Assembly (NCBI GenBank): GCA_964645285.1 | Contig: CAZYDR010000030.1 | Coordinates: 1-36,389 of the forward strand | Reading direction: 5' to 3' | Source: JAYZAP01 sp964645285 | Lineage (GTDB): Bacteria > Pseudomonadota > Alphaproteobacteria > JAAXGF01 | Length of the DNA stretch: 36,389 nt | Shown: piece by piece, positions 9,387 to 20,485 of the stretch | How positions within the stretch are numbered: position 1 is the stretch's first letter | Layout of the letters: every line of letters begins with the position of its first letter | Notes under the pieces: model-generated | Told to the model about the DNA's origin: nothing | Databases searched by the model: none | What the model saw: the letters and a program-made list of their open reading frames with translations, nothing else | Program-made: the position numbers and the translations under genes

Positions 9387-10411
9387 TGGTGCGCGTGCTC
9401 CAAGCCATGGCCGGCGCCACCCACGGCGGCGCCGAGGCGTTTTTCACCCGCTTGGTGGTGGCGCTGGCCCACGCCGGCCTTGAACAGCGCGCCGTGATCC
9501 GCCGCCATGAGGAACGCAGCGGCGCGTTGCGACAGGCCGACATTGACGTGAAAGAAATTCGTTTCGGCGGTCCTCTCGACATTCGTTCCGGCCTTGGCCT
9601 GCGCCGCGAGATCGAACGCTTTCGCCCCGACGTAGTGTTAAGCTGGATGAACCGGGCAACCCGTAGCTGTCCGCGCGGCGACTTTGTTCATTGCGCCCGG
9701 CTTGGCGGCTATTACAAGCTCAAACACTACAAGCGCTGCGACCATCTGATCGGCAATACCCGAGGCATCGTCGACTATCTGGTCGACCAGGGCTGGCCCG
9801 CCGATCGCGCCCACTATCTGCCCAACTTTGTCACCGCGGAGCGCGCCGCGCCGGTCTCCCGCGCGAGCCTGGAAACGCCGGAGTCCGCAACTCTGCTGCT
9901 GGCACTCGGTCGCCTCCACGACAACAAAGGCTTCGACGTGCTGATCGAGGCCATGGCGGCGCTGCCCGACGCCTGGCTGTGGATCGCCGGATCCGGCCCC
10001 CGGGACAAGGCGCTCAAGGACCAGGCACAGAGGCTGGGGGTCGCCTCACGCATACGGTTCCTCGGCTGGCGGGACGACGTGGCGGCGCTGTTGGCCGCCG
10101 CCGACATCTTTGTCTGCCCGTCACGGCTCGAGCCCTTGGGCAACGTCGTATTGGAAGCCTGTGCCCATGACGTGCCCGTGGTCGCCACCGATCACGCGGG
10201 ACCGGCCGAATTGATCAGCGACGGCAAGGATGGCCTGCTGGTGCCGGTCGAAGACGCCCCCGCCATTGCCGCGGCCGTAGAGTGCATTGTCAGCGACCGC
10301 GCCCTGGCCGAGGCCCTGACCGAGGCAGGGCGAGCCACCTATCAGGCGAACTACACGGAGGCCGCCGTGGTGCGGCGCTACATGGATTTCTTTGCAAAGG
10401 TCACCGCCTGA
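9386..10411 (+). CDS. GT4-family glycosyltransferase
   Basis: This 341-residue GT-B glycosyltransferase has the N-terminal loop GATHGGAEAFFTRL. The C-terminal Glycos_transf_1 domain includes LALGRLHDNKGFDVLIEA, WIAGSGPRDKAL and the EX7E element EPLGNVVLE followed by DHAGPAELISDGKDGLLVP. It is a retaining-type enzyme by family; sugar donor and acceptor are not readable. ATG 9386 is used because it overlaps the previous stop (TGATG); a TTG one codon earlier is also possible. It is coupled to the amidotransferase gene downstream by another TGATG junction. Confidence 0.88.
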   Translation: MVRVLQAMAGATHGGAEAFFTRLVVALAHAGLEQRAVIRRHEERSGALRQADIDVKEIRFGGPLDIRSGLGLRREIERFRPDVVLSWMNRATRSCPRGDFVHCARLGGYYKLKHYKRCDHLIGNTRGIVDYLVDQGWPADRAHYLPNFVTAERAAPVSRASLETPESATLLLALGRLHDNKGFDVLIEAMAALPDAWLWIAGSGPRDKALKDQAQRLGVASRIRFLGWRDDVAALLAAADIFVCPSRLEPLGNVVLEACAHDVPVVATDHAGPAELISDGKDGLLVPVEDAPAIAAAVECIVSDRALAEALTEAGRATYQANYTEAAVVRRYMDFFAKVTA

Positions 10412-12171
10412 TGTGTGGCATCGCCGGTTATATGAGCATTGGCGGCGCGGCGCCGGGTGAAGCGATGCTCGACGCCTTCGATAAGGCGTTGGCCCATCGC
10501 GGGCCCGACGGGTCGGGGCGTTTCAAGGCCGGCGGCTTCACCATGATCCAGCGCCGCCTGGCCATTATCGACCTGGAAACCGGCAGCCAGCCGCTGTACG
10601 AACCCAACGGCGCCGCCCTGGTGGCCAATGCCGAGATCTATGATTACATCGAGCAGCACGACGCCCTGGTCGGTACCGACTTCGCCACCAACTCCGATTG
10701 CGAAGTGCCGCTGCACCTCTATCGCCGGGATGGCGAGCGTTTCGCCGAAGGCATGCGCGGCATGTACGCCATCGCGCTATACGATCCCGCCTCCGAGCGC
10801 CTGCTGTTGGCCCGCGATCCGTTCGGCATCAAGCCGCTCTACTACGCAGAAACCGCCGACGGGTTCGCCTTTGCGTCGGAGCCTCAGGCGTTGTTCGCCG
10901 CCGGTGTGGTGACACCAAACATCGCCACGGCGCAACGCAACGCCTTCTTCCAGCTTCAGTTCACAACTGGCCGCGAGACCATCTTCGAGGGCGTAAACCG
11001 GGTGCTGCCCGGCGAAACCCTGATAATCACCAAGGGCCGCATCGTCGAGCGTCTGCGCCGTGCCGCCCTGCCCGAGGGCGGGCCCGAGGCATGGAGCGAA
11101 GCCGATGCCGAACAACGGCTCGACGCCGCCCTTGAGGACAGCGTTATGGTCCACCAGCGGGCCGATGTGCCCTATGGCATGTTCCTGTCCGGCGGTATCG
11201 ACAGCACCGCCGTGCTGACCATGATGGCCCGGCTCAACGACCGCCCGGTGCGGGCCTTCACCATCGGCTTCCCCGATTCCCAGGCGGCCCACGACGAACG
11301 CGACCATGCCCGCGCCGTGGCCCGGGCCGTGGGCGCCGAGCATGTGGAGGTCGAATTTCGCGAAGCCGACTTCTGGACCCTATTGCCCCAGGTGGCGGCG
11401 CACCTCGACGATCCGGTAGCCGACTACGCCGCCCTGCCGACCTTCAAGCTGGCGGCCTCGCTGGATGATCTAAAGGTGGTGCTGACTGGCGAGGGCGGCG
11501 ACGAACTGTTCGCCGGCTACGGCCGTTACCGCAGCGCCCTGAAGCCCTGGTGGCTCGGCGGCAAGGCGTTTCGCGGCCGTGGCGTGTTCGACCGTCTCGG
11601 TATTCTGCGGGACGAACCGGTGGGCTGGCGCGATGGCATCGACGCCGCCGAAGCGACCGAGGATCGCCATGGCCGCAGCCCACTGCAAGTCATCCAGGCG
11701 GTCGACTGCGCCGACTGGCTGCCCCACGACTTGCTGACCAAGGTGGACCGTTGCCTCATGGCCCATGGCGTTGAGGGCCGCACGCCTCTGCTGGATCCGG
11801 CAGTGACGGCAGTCGCCTTTCCCCTGCCCGACAATCTCAAACTGCGCGACGGCAAGGGCAAGTGGCTGCTGCGCCGCTGGCTTGCCAAGCGCCAGCCCGA
11901 GGCTCAGGCGTTCGCACCCAAACGAGGGTTCACTGTACCGGTGGCCGACTGGATCGCCCGCAAGGGCGCGAAGCTCGGGCCTCTGGTTGCGAGCCAACCG
12001 GGCATTGCCGAGGCCTGCCGGGCAGACGCGGTGATATCTCTGTTCGGAAAGGCATCAGGTCGGCATCAGGGTTTCGCCGCCTGGATACTGTTGTTTTATG
12101 CCGTGTGGCATCATCAGCATGTCTTGGGCCACCAGCCCGACGGTGACGTTTTCGACGTTCTGTCAGCTTAG
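10411..12171 (+). CDS. asnB: Asparagine synthetase (glutamine-hydrolysing)-like amidotransferase
   Basis: This 586-residue two-domain protein begins MCGIAGYM with the Ntn glutaminase nucleophile Cys2. It then has LAHRGPDGSG, a glutamine-site segment NAEIYDY (the usual NGEIYN with Gly to Ala), and ERLLLARDPFGIKPLYY. The synthetase domain has the PP-loop SGGIDST, GEGGDELFAGYGRY and a DRCLMAHGVEGRTPLLD block. It could make asparagine, but as the last gene of a coupled glycosyltransferase operon it may instead amidate a uronic acid or other carboxylate in the glycan, as AsnB-like proteins do in some O-antigen clusters (inference). The start ATG 10411 overlaps the previous stop; the upstream extension to 10282 lies inside the preceding gene. 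Confidence 0.9.
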   Translation: MCGIAGYMSIGGAAPGEAMLDAFDKALAHRGPDGSGRFKAGGFTMIQRRLAIIDLETGSQPLYEPNGAALVANAEIYDYIEQHDALVGTDFATNSDCEVPLHLYRRDGERFAEGMRGMYAIALYDPASERLLLARDPFGIKPLYYAETADGFAFASEPQALFAAGVVTPNIATAQRNAFFQLQFTTGRETIFEGVNRVLPGETLIITKGRIVERLRRAALPEGGPEAWSEADAEQRLDAALEDSVMVHQRADVPYGMFLSGGIDSTAVLTMMARLNDRPVRAFTIGFPDSQAAHDERDHARAVARAVGAEHVEVEFREADFWTLLPQVAAHLDDPVADYAALPTFKLAASLDDLKVVLTGEGGDELFAGYGRYRSALKPWWLGGKAFRGRGVFDRLGILRDEPVGWRDGIDAAEATEDRHGRSPLQVIQAVDCADWLPHDLLTKVDRCLMAHGVEGRTPLLDPAVTAVAFPLPDNLKLRDGKGKWLLRRWLAKRQPEAQAFAPKRGFTVPVADWIARKGAKLGPLVASQPGIAEACRADAVISLFGKASGRHQGFAAWILLFYAVWHHQHVLGHQPDGDVFDVLSA

Positions 12172-12174
12172 AGA

Positions 12175-12984
12175 CTAGACCTCCAGGGTCGAGCCTTCCT
12201 GCGCCACGATCGTACCAGGGCGGGTGGCTTGGGCTTCCTCGGCGATGCGGTCGAGGGCGTCGTCGTCATCATCCGGGTCGTGATGAAACAGCACGCAGAT
12301 GCCCGCCGACGCCGTATCACAAAGGCGAAGACCGTCCCGCCAGTCGCCACAGTCGCCCGCATGGCGCGCGGTATTGAGGATCGCCATGTCGGCCCCTTCG
12401 AGGACTTCCAGCGCGGCGGACTCATCGCCACCGGTGCCGGGCACCAGGTCCGACACATAGGCGATGCTCTTGCCGCCCCATTCAATGCGATAGCCGGTCA
12501 CCGCTGTGTCGCAGTTGAGTTCGACCGTGCGGACCTTGACGTCATCGGAGGGCCCGAGCACCTCACCGGCGTCGAAGTCGCGGAATTCCAGATTGGCGCC
12601 CATGATCGAAATCGGCACCGGAAACACCGGGTCCGACATCAGGCCGGTCAGGGCGTCGCGCACGCCCTTGCCCTCGGGCAGATGGTCGCCCCAGAAGCGG
12701 AACGCGTTGGCCGGGTGATAGCCGGCGGCGAAGGACGGAATGCCGCAGATGCGCTCGAATCCGGTGCGACTGAAGAAGATATCGGCCGAGACCGGCGATT
12801 GCTGAATGAGCGCCTCGCCGAGAGCGCGAATGCCCGTACCGGCGTCAAAAATCAACACATTGTCGCCGCAACGCATCTCAATGCAGGCGGTGTTGCCGCC
12901 ATAGCGTACGGTCCCTGGACCGGGGCAGGCAATACCGCCACGCACGCCCCAGAATTTCACCGTTAAACTGCCGCTTGCGGCCAA
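12175..12984 (-). CDS. Metallo-beta-lactamase-fold protein with degenerate metal site
   Basis: This protein of up to 269 residues clearly belongs to an MBL-fold hydrolase family by its N-terminus (VKFWGVRGGIACPGPGTVRYGGNT), LIFDAGTG, GYRIEWGGKSIAYVSD and LFHHDPDDDDD. The defining HxHxDH motif is replaced by R73-T-G75-F-E77-R78 (FSRTGFERICGIP). The later His after LN is Cys (LNCDTAVTGY) and the GWGHSTW-type His site reads GDCGDWRDG. Only the Asp of YVSD and the FHHDP histidines look intact. It is therefore probably not a conventional metal-dependent hydrolase. TTG 12984 has a GAGG site about 9 bases upstream; GTG 12960 is an alternative that fits the family N-terminus. It is convergent with asnB with only three bases between. 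Confidence 0.85.
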   Translation of the reverse strand: MAASGSLTVKFWGVRGGIACPGPGTVRYGGNTACIEMRCGDNVLIFDAGTGIRALGEALIQQSPVSADIFFSRTGFERICGIPSFAAGYHPANAFRFWGDHLPEGKGVRDALTGLMSDPVFPVPISIMGANLEFRDFDAGEVLGPSDDVKVRTVELNCDTAVTGYRIEWGGKSIAYVSDLVPGTGGDESAALEVLEGADMAILNTARHAGDCGDWRDGLRLCDTASAGICVLFHHDPDDDDDALDRIAEEAQATRPGTIVAQEGSTLEV

Positions 12985-13148
12985 CCCCTATTTCCTCGCC
13001 ATCCATTAATTCACAATGCAATACGCAAGTTTGCCCCATGGCTGGGGTGAGTGGAAGGCGAAAGTCACCCGTATTCGGCTTGATACTCGACGACATTTGT
13101 CCTGGCCTTTAGGATCGGTGGCGAAGAGTTGACCAGGAGTCCGCCGTC
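12985..13148. promoter_or_regulatory. Divergent intergenic region, presumed promoters
   Basis: About 160 bases separate the divergently transcribed MBL-fold gene and the molybdopterin oxidoreductase, so promoters for both should lie here. The segment around 13005-13035 is AT-richer than its surroundings. I could not identify a convincing -35/-10 pair or an operator, and no small gene is supported. Confidence 0.4.
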
Positions 13149-15203
13149 TTGCCCCACGACATCGCCCATTCCGTCTGCCCTCACGACTGCCCCAGCACCT
13201 GCGCCCTGGATGTGGAGATTATCGACGAGCGCACCATTGGCCGGGTCCATGGCGCCAAGGATAACGCCTACACCGCCGGCGTGGTCTGCGCCAAGGTGGC
13301 GCGCTATGCGGAGCGGGTCCACCACCCGGATCGCCTGACCCAGCCGCTGCGCCGCAGCGGACCCAAGGGCAGCGGACAGTTCGAGCCGATCACCTGGGAT
13401 GAGGCACTGGACGAAACCGCGGCGGCCCTCAAGGCGGCGGCCGCCAAACACGGTCCGGAAACCGTGTGGCCCTATTTCTATGCCGGCACCATGGGCCTGG
13501 TGCAGCGCGACGGCATCGAGCGCCTGCGCCATGTGATGAAATACTCACGCCAGCGCAGCACCATCTGCACGACGCTTGCCGACGCGGGTTGGTCTGCCGG
13601 GGTTGGTGAGTTGCGCGGGCCGGAGCCGCGCGAGACCTCGGAGTCCGACTACATCGTTTGCTGGGGCGCCAATCCGGTGGCGACACAAGTCAACCTGATG
13701 ACCCATATTTCCCGCGCCCGCAAGGAGCGCGGCGCCAAGCTGGTGGTGATCGACCCCTATCGCGGGGCCACGGCGGCCACTGCAGACTGGCACCTTATGA
13801 TTCGCCCAGGCACCGACGGCACTTTGGCATGCGCGGTCATGCATGTGCTGTTCGCGGAAGGATACGCCGACCGCGACTACATGGCCCAATACGCCGATTG
13901 CCCAGACGCGCTGGAGACCCATCTGGAAAGCCGCACCCCGGCCTGGGCGGCGGAAATTACCAGCATCCCCGAAGACGAGATCATCGCTTTCGCCCGGGAA
14001 TACGGCGCCGCCAAGCGCAGCTTCATCCGGGTCGGCTACGGCTTCGCCCGCTCGCGCAACGGCGCCGCCCAGGTTCACGCAGTGACCTGCTTGCCGACCG
14101 TGACCGGCGCCTGGCGCTATCCCGGCGGCGGCGCCTACTACGCCAACCGCACGGTGTTCGGCTGGGACGCCACCCTGATCCAGGGCCTCGACGCCATGGA
14201 CAAGACCCTGCGCAAGCTCGACCAGTCACGCATCGGCCCGATCCTCTGTGGCGAGGCGGCCGATCTCGCCTGCGGCCCGCCGGTCACCGCCCTGTTTATC
14301 CAGAACACCAATCCCATGGTGGTGGCCCCTGAGTCCAAAAGAGTCCGCGAGGGCTTCCTGCGCGATGATCTGTTCATCTGCGTCCACGAGCAGTTCATGA
14401 CCGACACCGCCCGCATGGCCGACATCGTGCTACCCGCCACCACATTCCTGGAGCATGACGACATCTATCAGGCCAGCGCCCACGGTGACGCCCAGATCGG
14501 CCCCCGGGCCATCGAGCCCTACGCCCAGGCCCGCAGCAACCACGATGTCCTGTGCGGCCTTGCGACACGCCTCGGGGCCGAGCATCGCGGCTTCACCATG
14601 ACCGCCTGGGAGATCATGGATGAGACCCTGCGCGCCTCGGACATGCCCGGAGCCAATGAACTCAAAGCCAAACGCTGGCACGACTGCCAGCCCGACTTCG
14701 AAACCTCCCACTTCATCAACGGCTTCCCGACTCCCGACGGCCGTTTCCGCTTCGCCCCGGACTGGGCGTCCGTGGGCCGCGACTACCAGGCCATGCCCCG
14801 CCTGCCCGACCACATGGCAACCATCGAGGCGGCTGACGACGAACACCCCTACCGCCTGGTCACCGCCCCGGCGCGCAACTACCTCAACACCTCGTTCACC
14901 GAGACCCCGACATCGATCAAACGCGAGGGCCGCCCGAGCGCCAAAATCCACCCGGACGATTTGGCTGCCCTGGGCATCAACGACGGCGACCGGGTCCGCG
15001 TCGGCAACCATCGCGCCGACATCGTGGTCCACGCCGAGGCCTTCGACGGCCTGCAACGCGGCGTGGTGGTCATCGAAAGCGTCTGGCCGAACACAGCGTT
15101 TGAGGAAGGTCTCGGCGTCAACGCGCTTGTGGGCGCGGATTCAGGCCCGCCGTTGGGCGGCGCGGTGTTCCACGATACAGCGGTGTGGTTGCGAGCGGCT
15201 TAG
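13149..15203 (+). CDS. Molybdopterin-dependent oxidoreductase (DMSO reductase family), stand-alone
   Basis: This 684-residue catalytic subunit of the Mo-bisPGD family starts with a [4Fe-4S]-binding set, Cys10, Cys14, Cys18 (VCPHDCPSTC) and Cys47 (VVCAK). It is followed by Molybdopterin domain blocks such as VCWGANPVATQVN and VVIDPYRGATAATADWHLMIRPGTDGTLA, FIQNTNPMVVAPE, and a C-terminal dinucleotide-binding domain (YRLVTAPARNYLNTSF to the end). There is no Tat signal, so it is expected in the cytoplasm. No electron-transfer or membrane subunit lies beside it, and the substrate is unknown. The start is TTG 13149 with an AGGAG site about 9 bases upstream. Its stop overlaps the convergent Memo-AMMECR1 stop by 4 bases. 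Confidence 0.9.
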   Translation: MPHDIAHSVCPHDCPSTCALDVEIIDERTIGRVHGAKDNAYTAGVVCAKVARYAERVHHPDRLTQPLRRSGPKGSGQFEPITWDEALDETAAALKAAAAKHGPETVWPYFYAGTMGLVQRDGIERLRHVMKYSRQRSTICTTLADAGWSAGVGELRGPEPRETSESDYIVCWGANPVATQVNLMTHISRARKERGAKLVVIDPYRGATAATADWHLMIRPGTDGTLACAVMHVLFAEGYADRDYMAQYADCPDALETHLESRTPAWAAEITSIPEDEIIAFAREYGAAKRSFIRVGYGFARSRNGAAQVHAVTCLPTVTGAWRYPGGGAYYANRTVFGWDATLIQGLDAMDKTLRKLDQSRIGPILCGEAADLACGPPVTALFIQNTNPMVVAPESKRVREGFLRDDLFICVHEQFMTDTARMADIVLPATTFLEHDDIYQASAHGDAQIGPRAIEPYAQARSNHDVLCGLATRLGAEHRGFTMTAWEIMDETLRASDMPGANELKAKRWHDCQPDFETSHFINGFPTPDGRFRFAPDWASVGRDYQAMPRLPDHMATIEAADDEHPYRLVTAPARNYLNTSFTETPTSIKREGRPSAKIHPDDLAALGINDGDRVRVGNHRADIVVHAEAFDGLQRGVVVIESVWPNTAFEEGLGVNALVGADSGPPLGGAVFHDTAVWLRAA

Positions 15204-16657
15204 GACGAGTTCCCCAACTCTCCGAACGACGTTGAGCACGTCGTAAACCGCGCCGCCCTGAAATTATCCGACCAATGATCGGCCGCAAGGCCGGCCTTTA
15301 TCTTGAGTTGGCCGAGGAAATCGGTGGGCTCGGGCAGGGTTTCCCAGACCGAGGGCAGGAACAGGGAGCGGTGTTGGCCGTCGCTGATGATCAGGCCATC
15401 GGTGCCGGACCGGAGTTGGGCCAGCAGGTCGGCCTCGCCGGCAATGGTCATGGGCGCGGATGGGCTGAGCAGGGAGATGTCGATGTCGAGGGGCTCCAGT
15501 TCGGCCTCGGTCAGGGGCTTGAAGCGCAGGTCCTTGAAGGCGGCGTTAAAGGCGTTGTCGGCGACATCGACCACCAAAGGCTTGGCCGCCTGGACCGTGC
15601 CGATACAGCCGCGCAGTTGGCCGCCGAGCTTGAGGGTGACGAAGCTGGCGACGTTGAGGCCCAGGGCGGGTGGATATTTTGCCGGATCGGCCTTGAACGG
15701 CTGGTCGCCCTTGAGGCCGTAGATCACCGATGTGAGGGCGACCCGCAGCAAGGCGGCGCCGTGGCGCTCGAGAATTTGCGCCGTGGTGACGGTAGTGCGG
15801 GAGGGATTGGCCACCACCGCCGGCTTTATGTCCTTGCCCCGGCGCAAGGACTCCTCGGTCTCGAAGAACGCCCAGGCGCCGTAGCCGACGACCCGGTCGC
15901 GGGAGCCTGCGGTGTCGCCAGAATTGCACACGCCCAGGGTCGAGATTGTCAAGCCGCGCGCCTTGGCCGTCGTCAGCAGGCCCTTGATGGGCACCCGGCC
16001 GCAGGCTTGTTCGTTGGCAATGCTGTCGGGCTGGAAATTCTCGATGGCCTTGCAGGTGTCGCCGTCCATGGTGCTGGCGGCGTCGTAGTCCAGGAAGTGG
16101 CTGAGGTCCGAGGAGATAACGATCAGGGTCTCGGGGCCACCCCACAGGGTGTCGAGCACCTGGGTGACCTGCTCGGGACTGGCGTCGCCGACCACCAGGG
16201 GCACCACCTGAAAATCGCCAAGCACCCGCCGGAGAAACGGCAACTGGACCTCGAGGCTGTGCTCCAGCCGATGGGCCTCGTTGAGCACCACCACCGACGG
16301 TAGAGCCATAAGCTGTTGGGTCGCCACGCTGTCCACCGCCACCTGGCCGGCCGGCGTGGCGAAAGCGTCGGCGCCGCTGGCGGCGATACCGCGAAACGGC
16401 ATACGGTGGGCCGGACCGATGACCACCACGCGTTTGATGACATCCCGCGCCGGTGCCAGGCGAGCAAAGGCCTCGGCCGCCAGGGCGCCGGAATAGACAT
16501 AGCCCGCATGAGGCGCGATGACCGCCTTGGGTACAGCGGTCCCATCACCGAGCGCGACTCCGGCGAGATAGCCGTTGACCGCGTTGTGCAGCTCGGCGGC
16601 ATCGCCGGGATAAAACATCCCCGCCACCGCCGGGGGCCGTATTGAAGCCATGGCCAA
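15200..16657 (-). CDS. Memo-AMMECR1 fusion (AmmeMemoRadiSam system proteins B and A)
   Basis: This 485-residue protein joins two widespread domains of unclear function. Residues ~1-275 are Memo-like: RPPAVAGMFYPG, APHAGYVYSG and GPAHRMPFRG with the two conserved histidines that bind iron in MEMO1, SSDLSHFLDYD, and CNSGDTAGSRDRVVGYGAW. In that last block the third human ligand, a Cys, aligns with Thr. Residues ~290-485 are AMMECR1-like, with the hallmark LRGCIGT. The partner radical SAM gene is divergent next door. Family knowledge links these three domains by co-occurrence only; the reaction is not established. ATG 16657 gives the normal Memo N-terminus (MASIRPPAVAG is the alternative, three residues in). 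Confidence 0.93.
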   Translation of the reverse strand: MAMASIRPPAVAGMFYPGDAAELHNAVNGYLAGVALGDGTAVPKAVIAPHAGYVYSGALAAEAFARLAPARDVIKRVVVIGPAHRMPFRGIAASGADAFATPAGQVAVDSVATQQLMALPSVVVLNEAHRLEHSLEVQLPFLRRVLGDFQVVPLVVGDASPEQVTQVLDTLWGGPETLIVISSDLSHFLDYDAASTMDGDTCKAIENFQPDSIANEQACGRVPIKGLLTTAKARGLTISTLGVCNSGDTAGSRDRVVGYGAWAFFETEESLRRGKDIKPAVVANPSRTTVTTAQILERHGAALLRVALTSVIYGLKGDQPFKADPAKYPPALGLNVASFVTLKLGGQLRGCIGTVQAAKPLVVDVADNAFNAAFKDLRFKPLTEAELEPLDIDISLLSPSAPMTIAGEADLLAQLRSGTDGLIISDGQHRSLFLPSVWETLPEPTDFLGQLKIKAGLAADHWSDNFRAARFTTCSTSFGELGNSS

Positions 16658-16730
16658 TCCCTTTTCCTATGGGCGTGACAAGCGCCCCTCCACACACCAT
16701 CTTATATCAATCGTGACAAATGACGGAACC

Positions 16731-17808
16731 ATGACTCTCCATAGCGGCGCCCACGTCGTCCCGACCCGCTTCTGGCACGGCCTCGATGATGGCCGGGTTC
16801 AGTGCGACGTCTGCCCGCGCTACTGCAAACTCAACGAAGGCCAGCGCGGGTTGTGTTTCGTGCGGGCGCGGCAGGGCGACGCCATTGTGCTGACCACCTG
16901 GGGGCGATCGAGCGGCTATTGCGTCGATCCCATCGAGAAGAAACCGCTCAACCACTTCCTGCCGGGCACCCCGGTACTGTCGTTCGGTACGGCGGGTTGT
17001 AACCTGGCCTGCAAGTTCTGCCAGAACTGGGATATCTCAAAGTCGCGGGAATTCGACACCCTGGCCGACGCCGCCTCGCCGGAGACCATCGCCCGCGCCG
17101 CCAAGCAACTGGGCTGCCGCAGCGTCGCCTTCACCTACAACGACCCGATCATCTTCTACGAATACGCCATCGACGTGGCCCGGGCCTGCCGCGAGGTGGG
17201 CGTCAAAACCGTGGCGGTGACCTCGGGCTATGTCTGCGATGAGCCTCGGGCCGAGTTCTACGACCACATGGACGCCGCCAATATCGACCTCAAGGCGTTC
17301 ACCGAGGATTTCTACAAGACCCTCTGCGCCGGCCACCTGGAGCCGGTGAAAGAAACCCTGATCTATCTCAAAAACGAAACCAACGTGTGGTTCGAGATCA
17401 CCACCCTGATCATTCCCGGCGAGAACGACTCCGACGGCGAGATCGAAGAACTGACCCAATGGGTGGTGGAGAACCTGGGTCCCGACGTGCCGCTGCACTT
17501 CTCGGCCTTCCACCCGGATTGGAAGATGCGCGACAAAGGCAACACGCCACCCCTGACCTTAACTCGGGCGCGCCAGATCGCACTGAAGAACGGCGTGCGC
17601 TATGCCTACACCGGCAACGTTCATGACGTGGCTGGCGACAGCACCTACTGCCACAACTGCGACCGCAAGCTGATCGTCCGCGACTGGTACCAGCTCGGCG
17701 TCTGGAACCTGGACGGCCAGGGCCATTGCGCAAATTGTGGTGCCCAATGTGCCGGTGTGTTCGACGGCCCGCCCGGCGATTGGGGACGTAAGCGCCAGCC
17801 CGTGAGGC

Positions 17809-17825
<17 letters not shown>
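16731..17825 (+). CDS. AmmeMemoRadiSam system radical SAM enzyme
   Basis: This ~364-residue radical SAM protein, related to pyruvate formate-lyase activating enzymes, has the cluster motif C90-x3-C94-x2-C97 (CNLACKFCQNW). The N-terminal Cys set CDVCPRYC plus GLC (Cys25, 28, 32, 42) could bind metal, and a C-terminal zinc-ribbon-like pair reads CHNC and CANC. It should form a 5'-deoxyadenosyl radical; the substrate is unknown. ATG 16731 (MTLHSGAHVV) is preferred over an in-frame ATG at 16650, which would overlap the start of the divergent Memo-AMMECR1 gene and adds no conserved residues. The 3' end overlaps the convergent ppdK gene by 17 bases. Confidence 0.93.
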
Positions 17826-20481
<2,656 letters not shown>

Positions 20482-20485
20482 TCTG

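Noticed and set aside
10282..10410. N-terminal extension of the asnB frame
   Set aside because: It lies inside the preceding glycosyltransferase gene; Cys2 must be N-terminal after Met removal, so the start is at 10411.
15275..16303. Long plus-strand open frame of 342 codons
   Set aside because: It is the antisense shadow of the Memo-AMMECR1 gene, with the low-complexity Gly/Val/Asp-rich composition typical of reversed GC-rich coding DNA.
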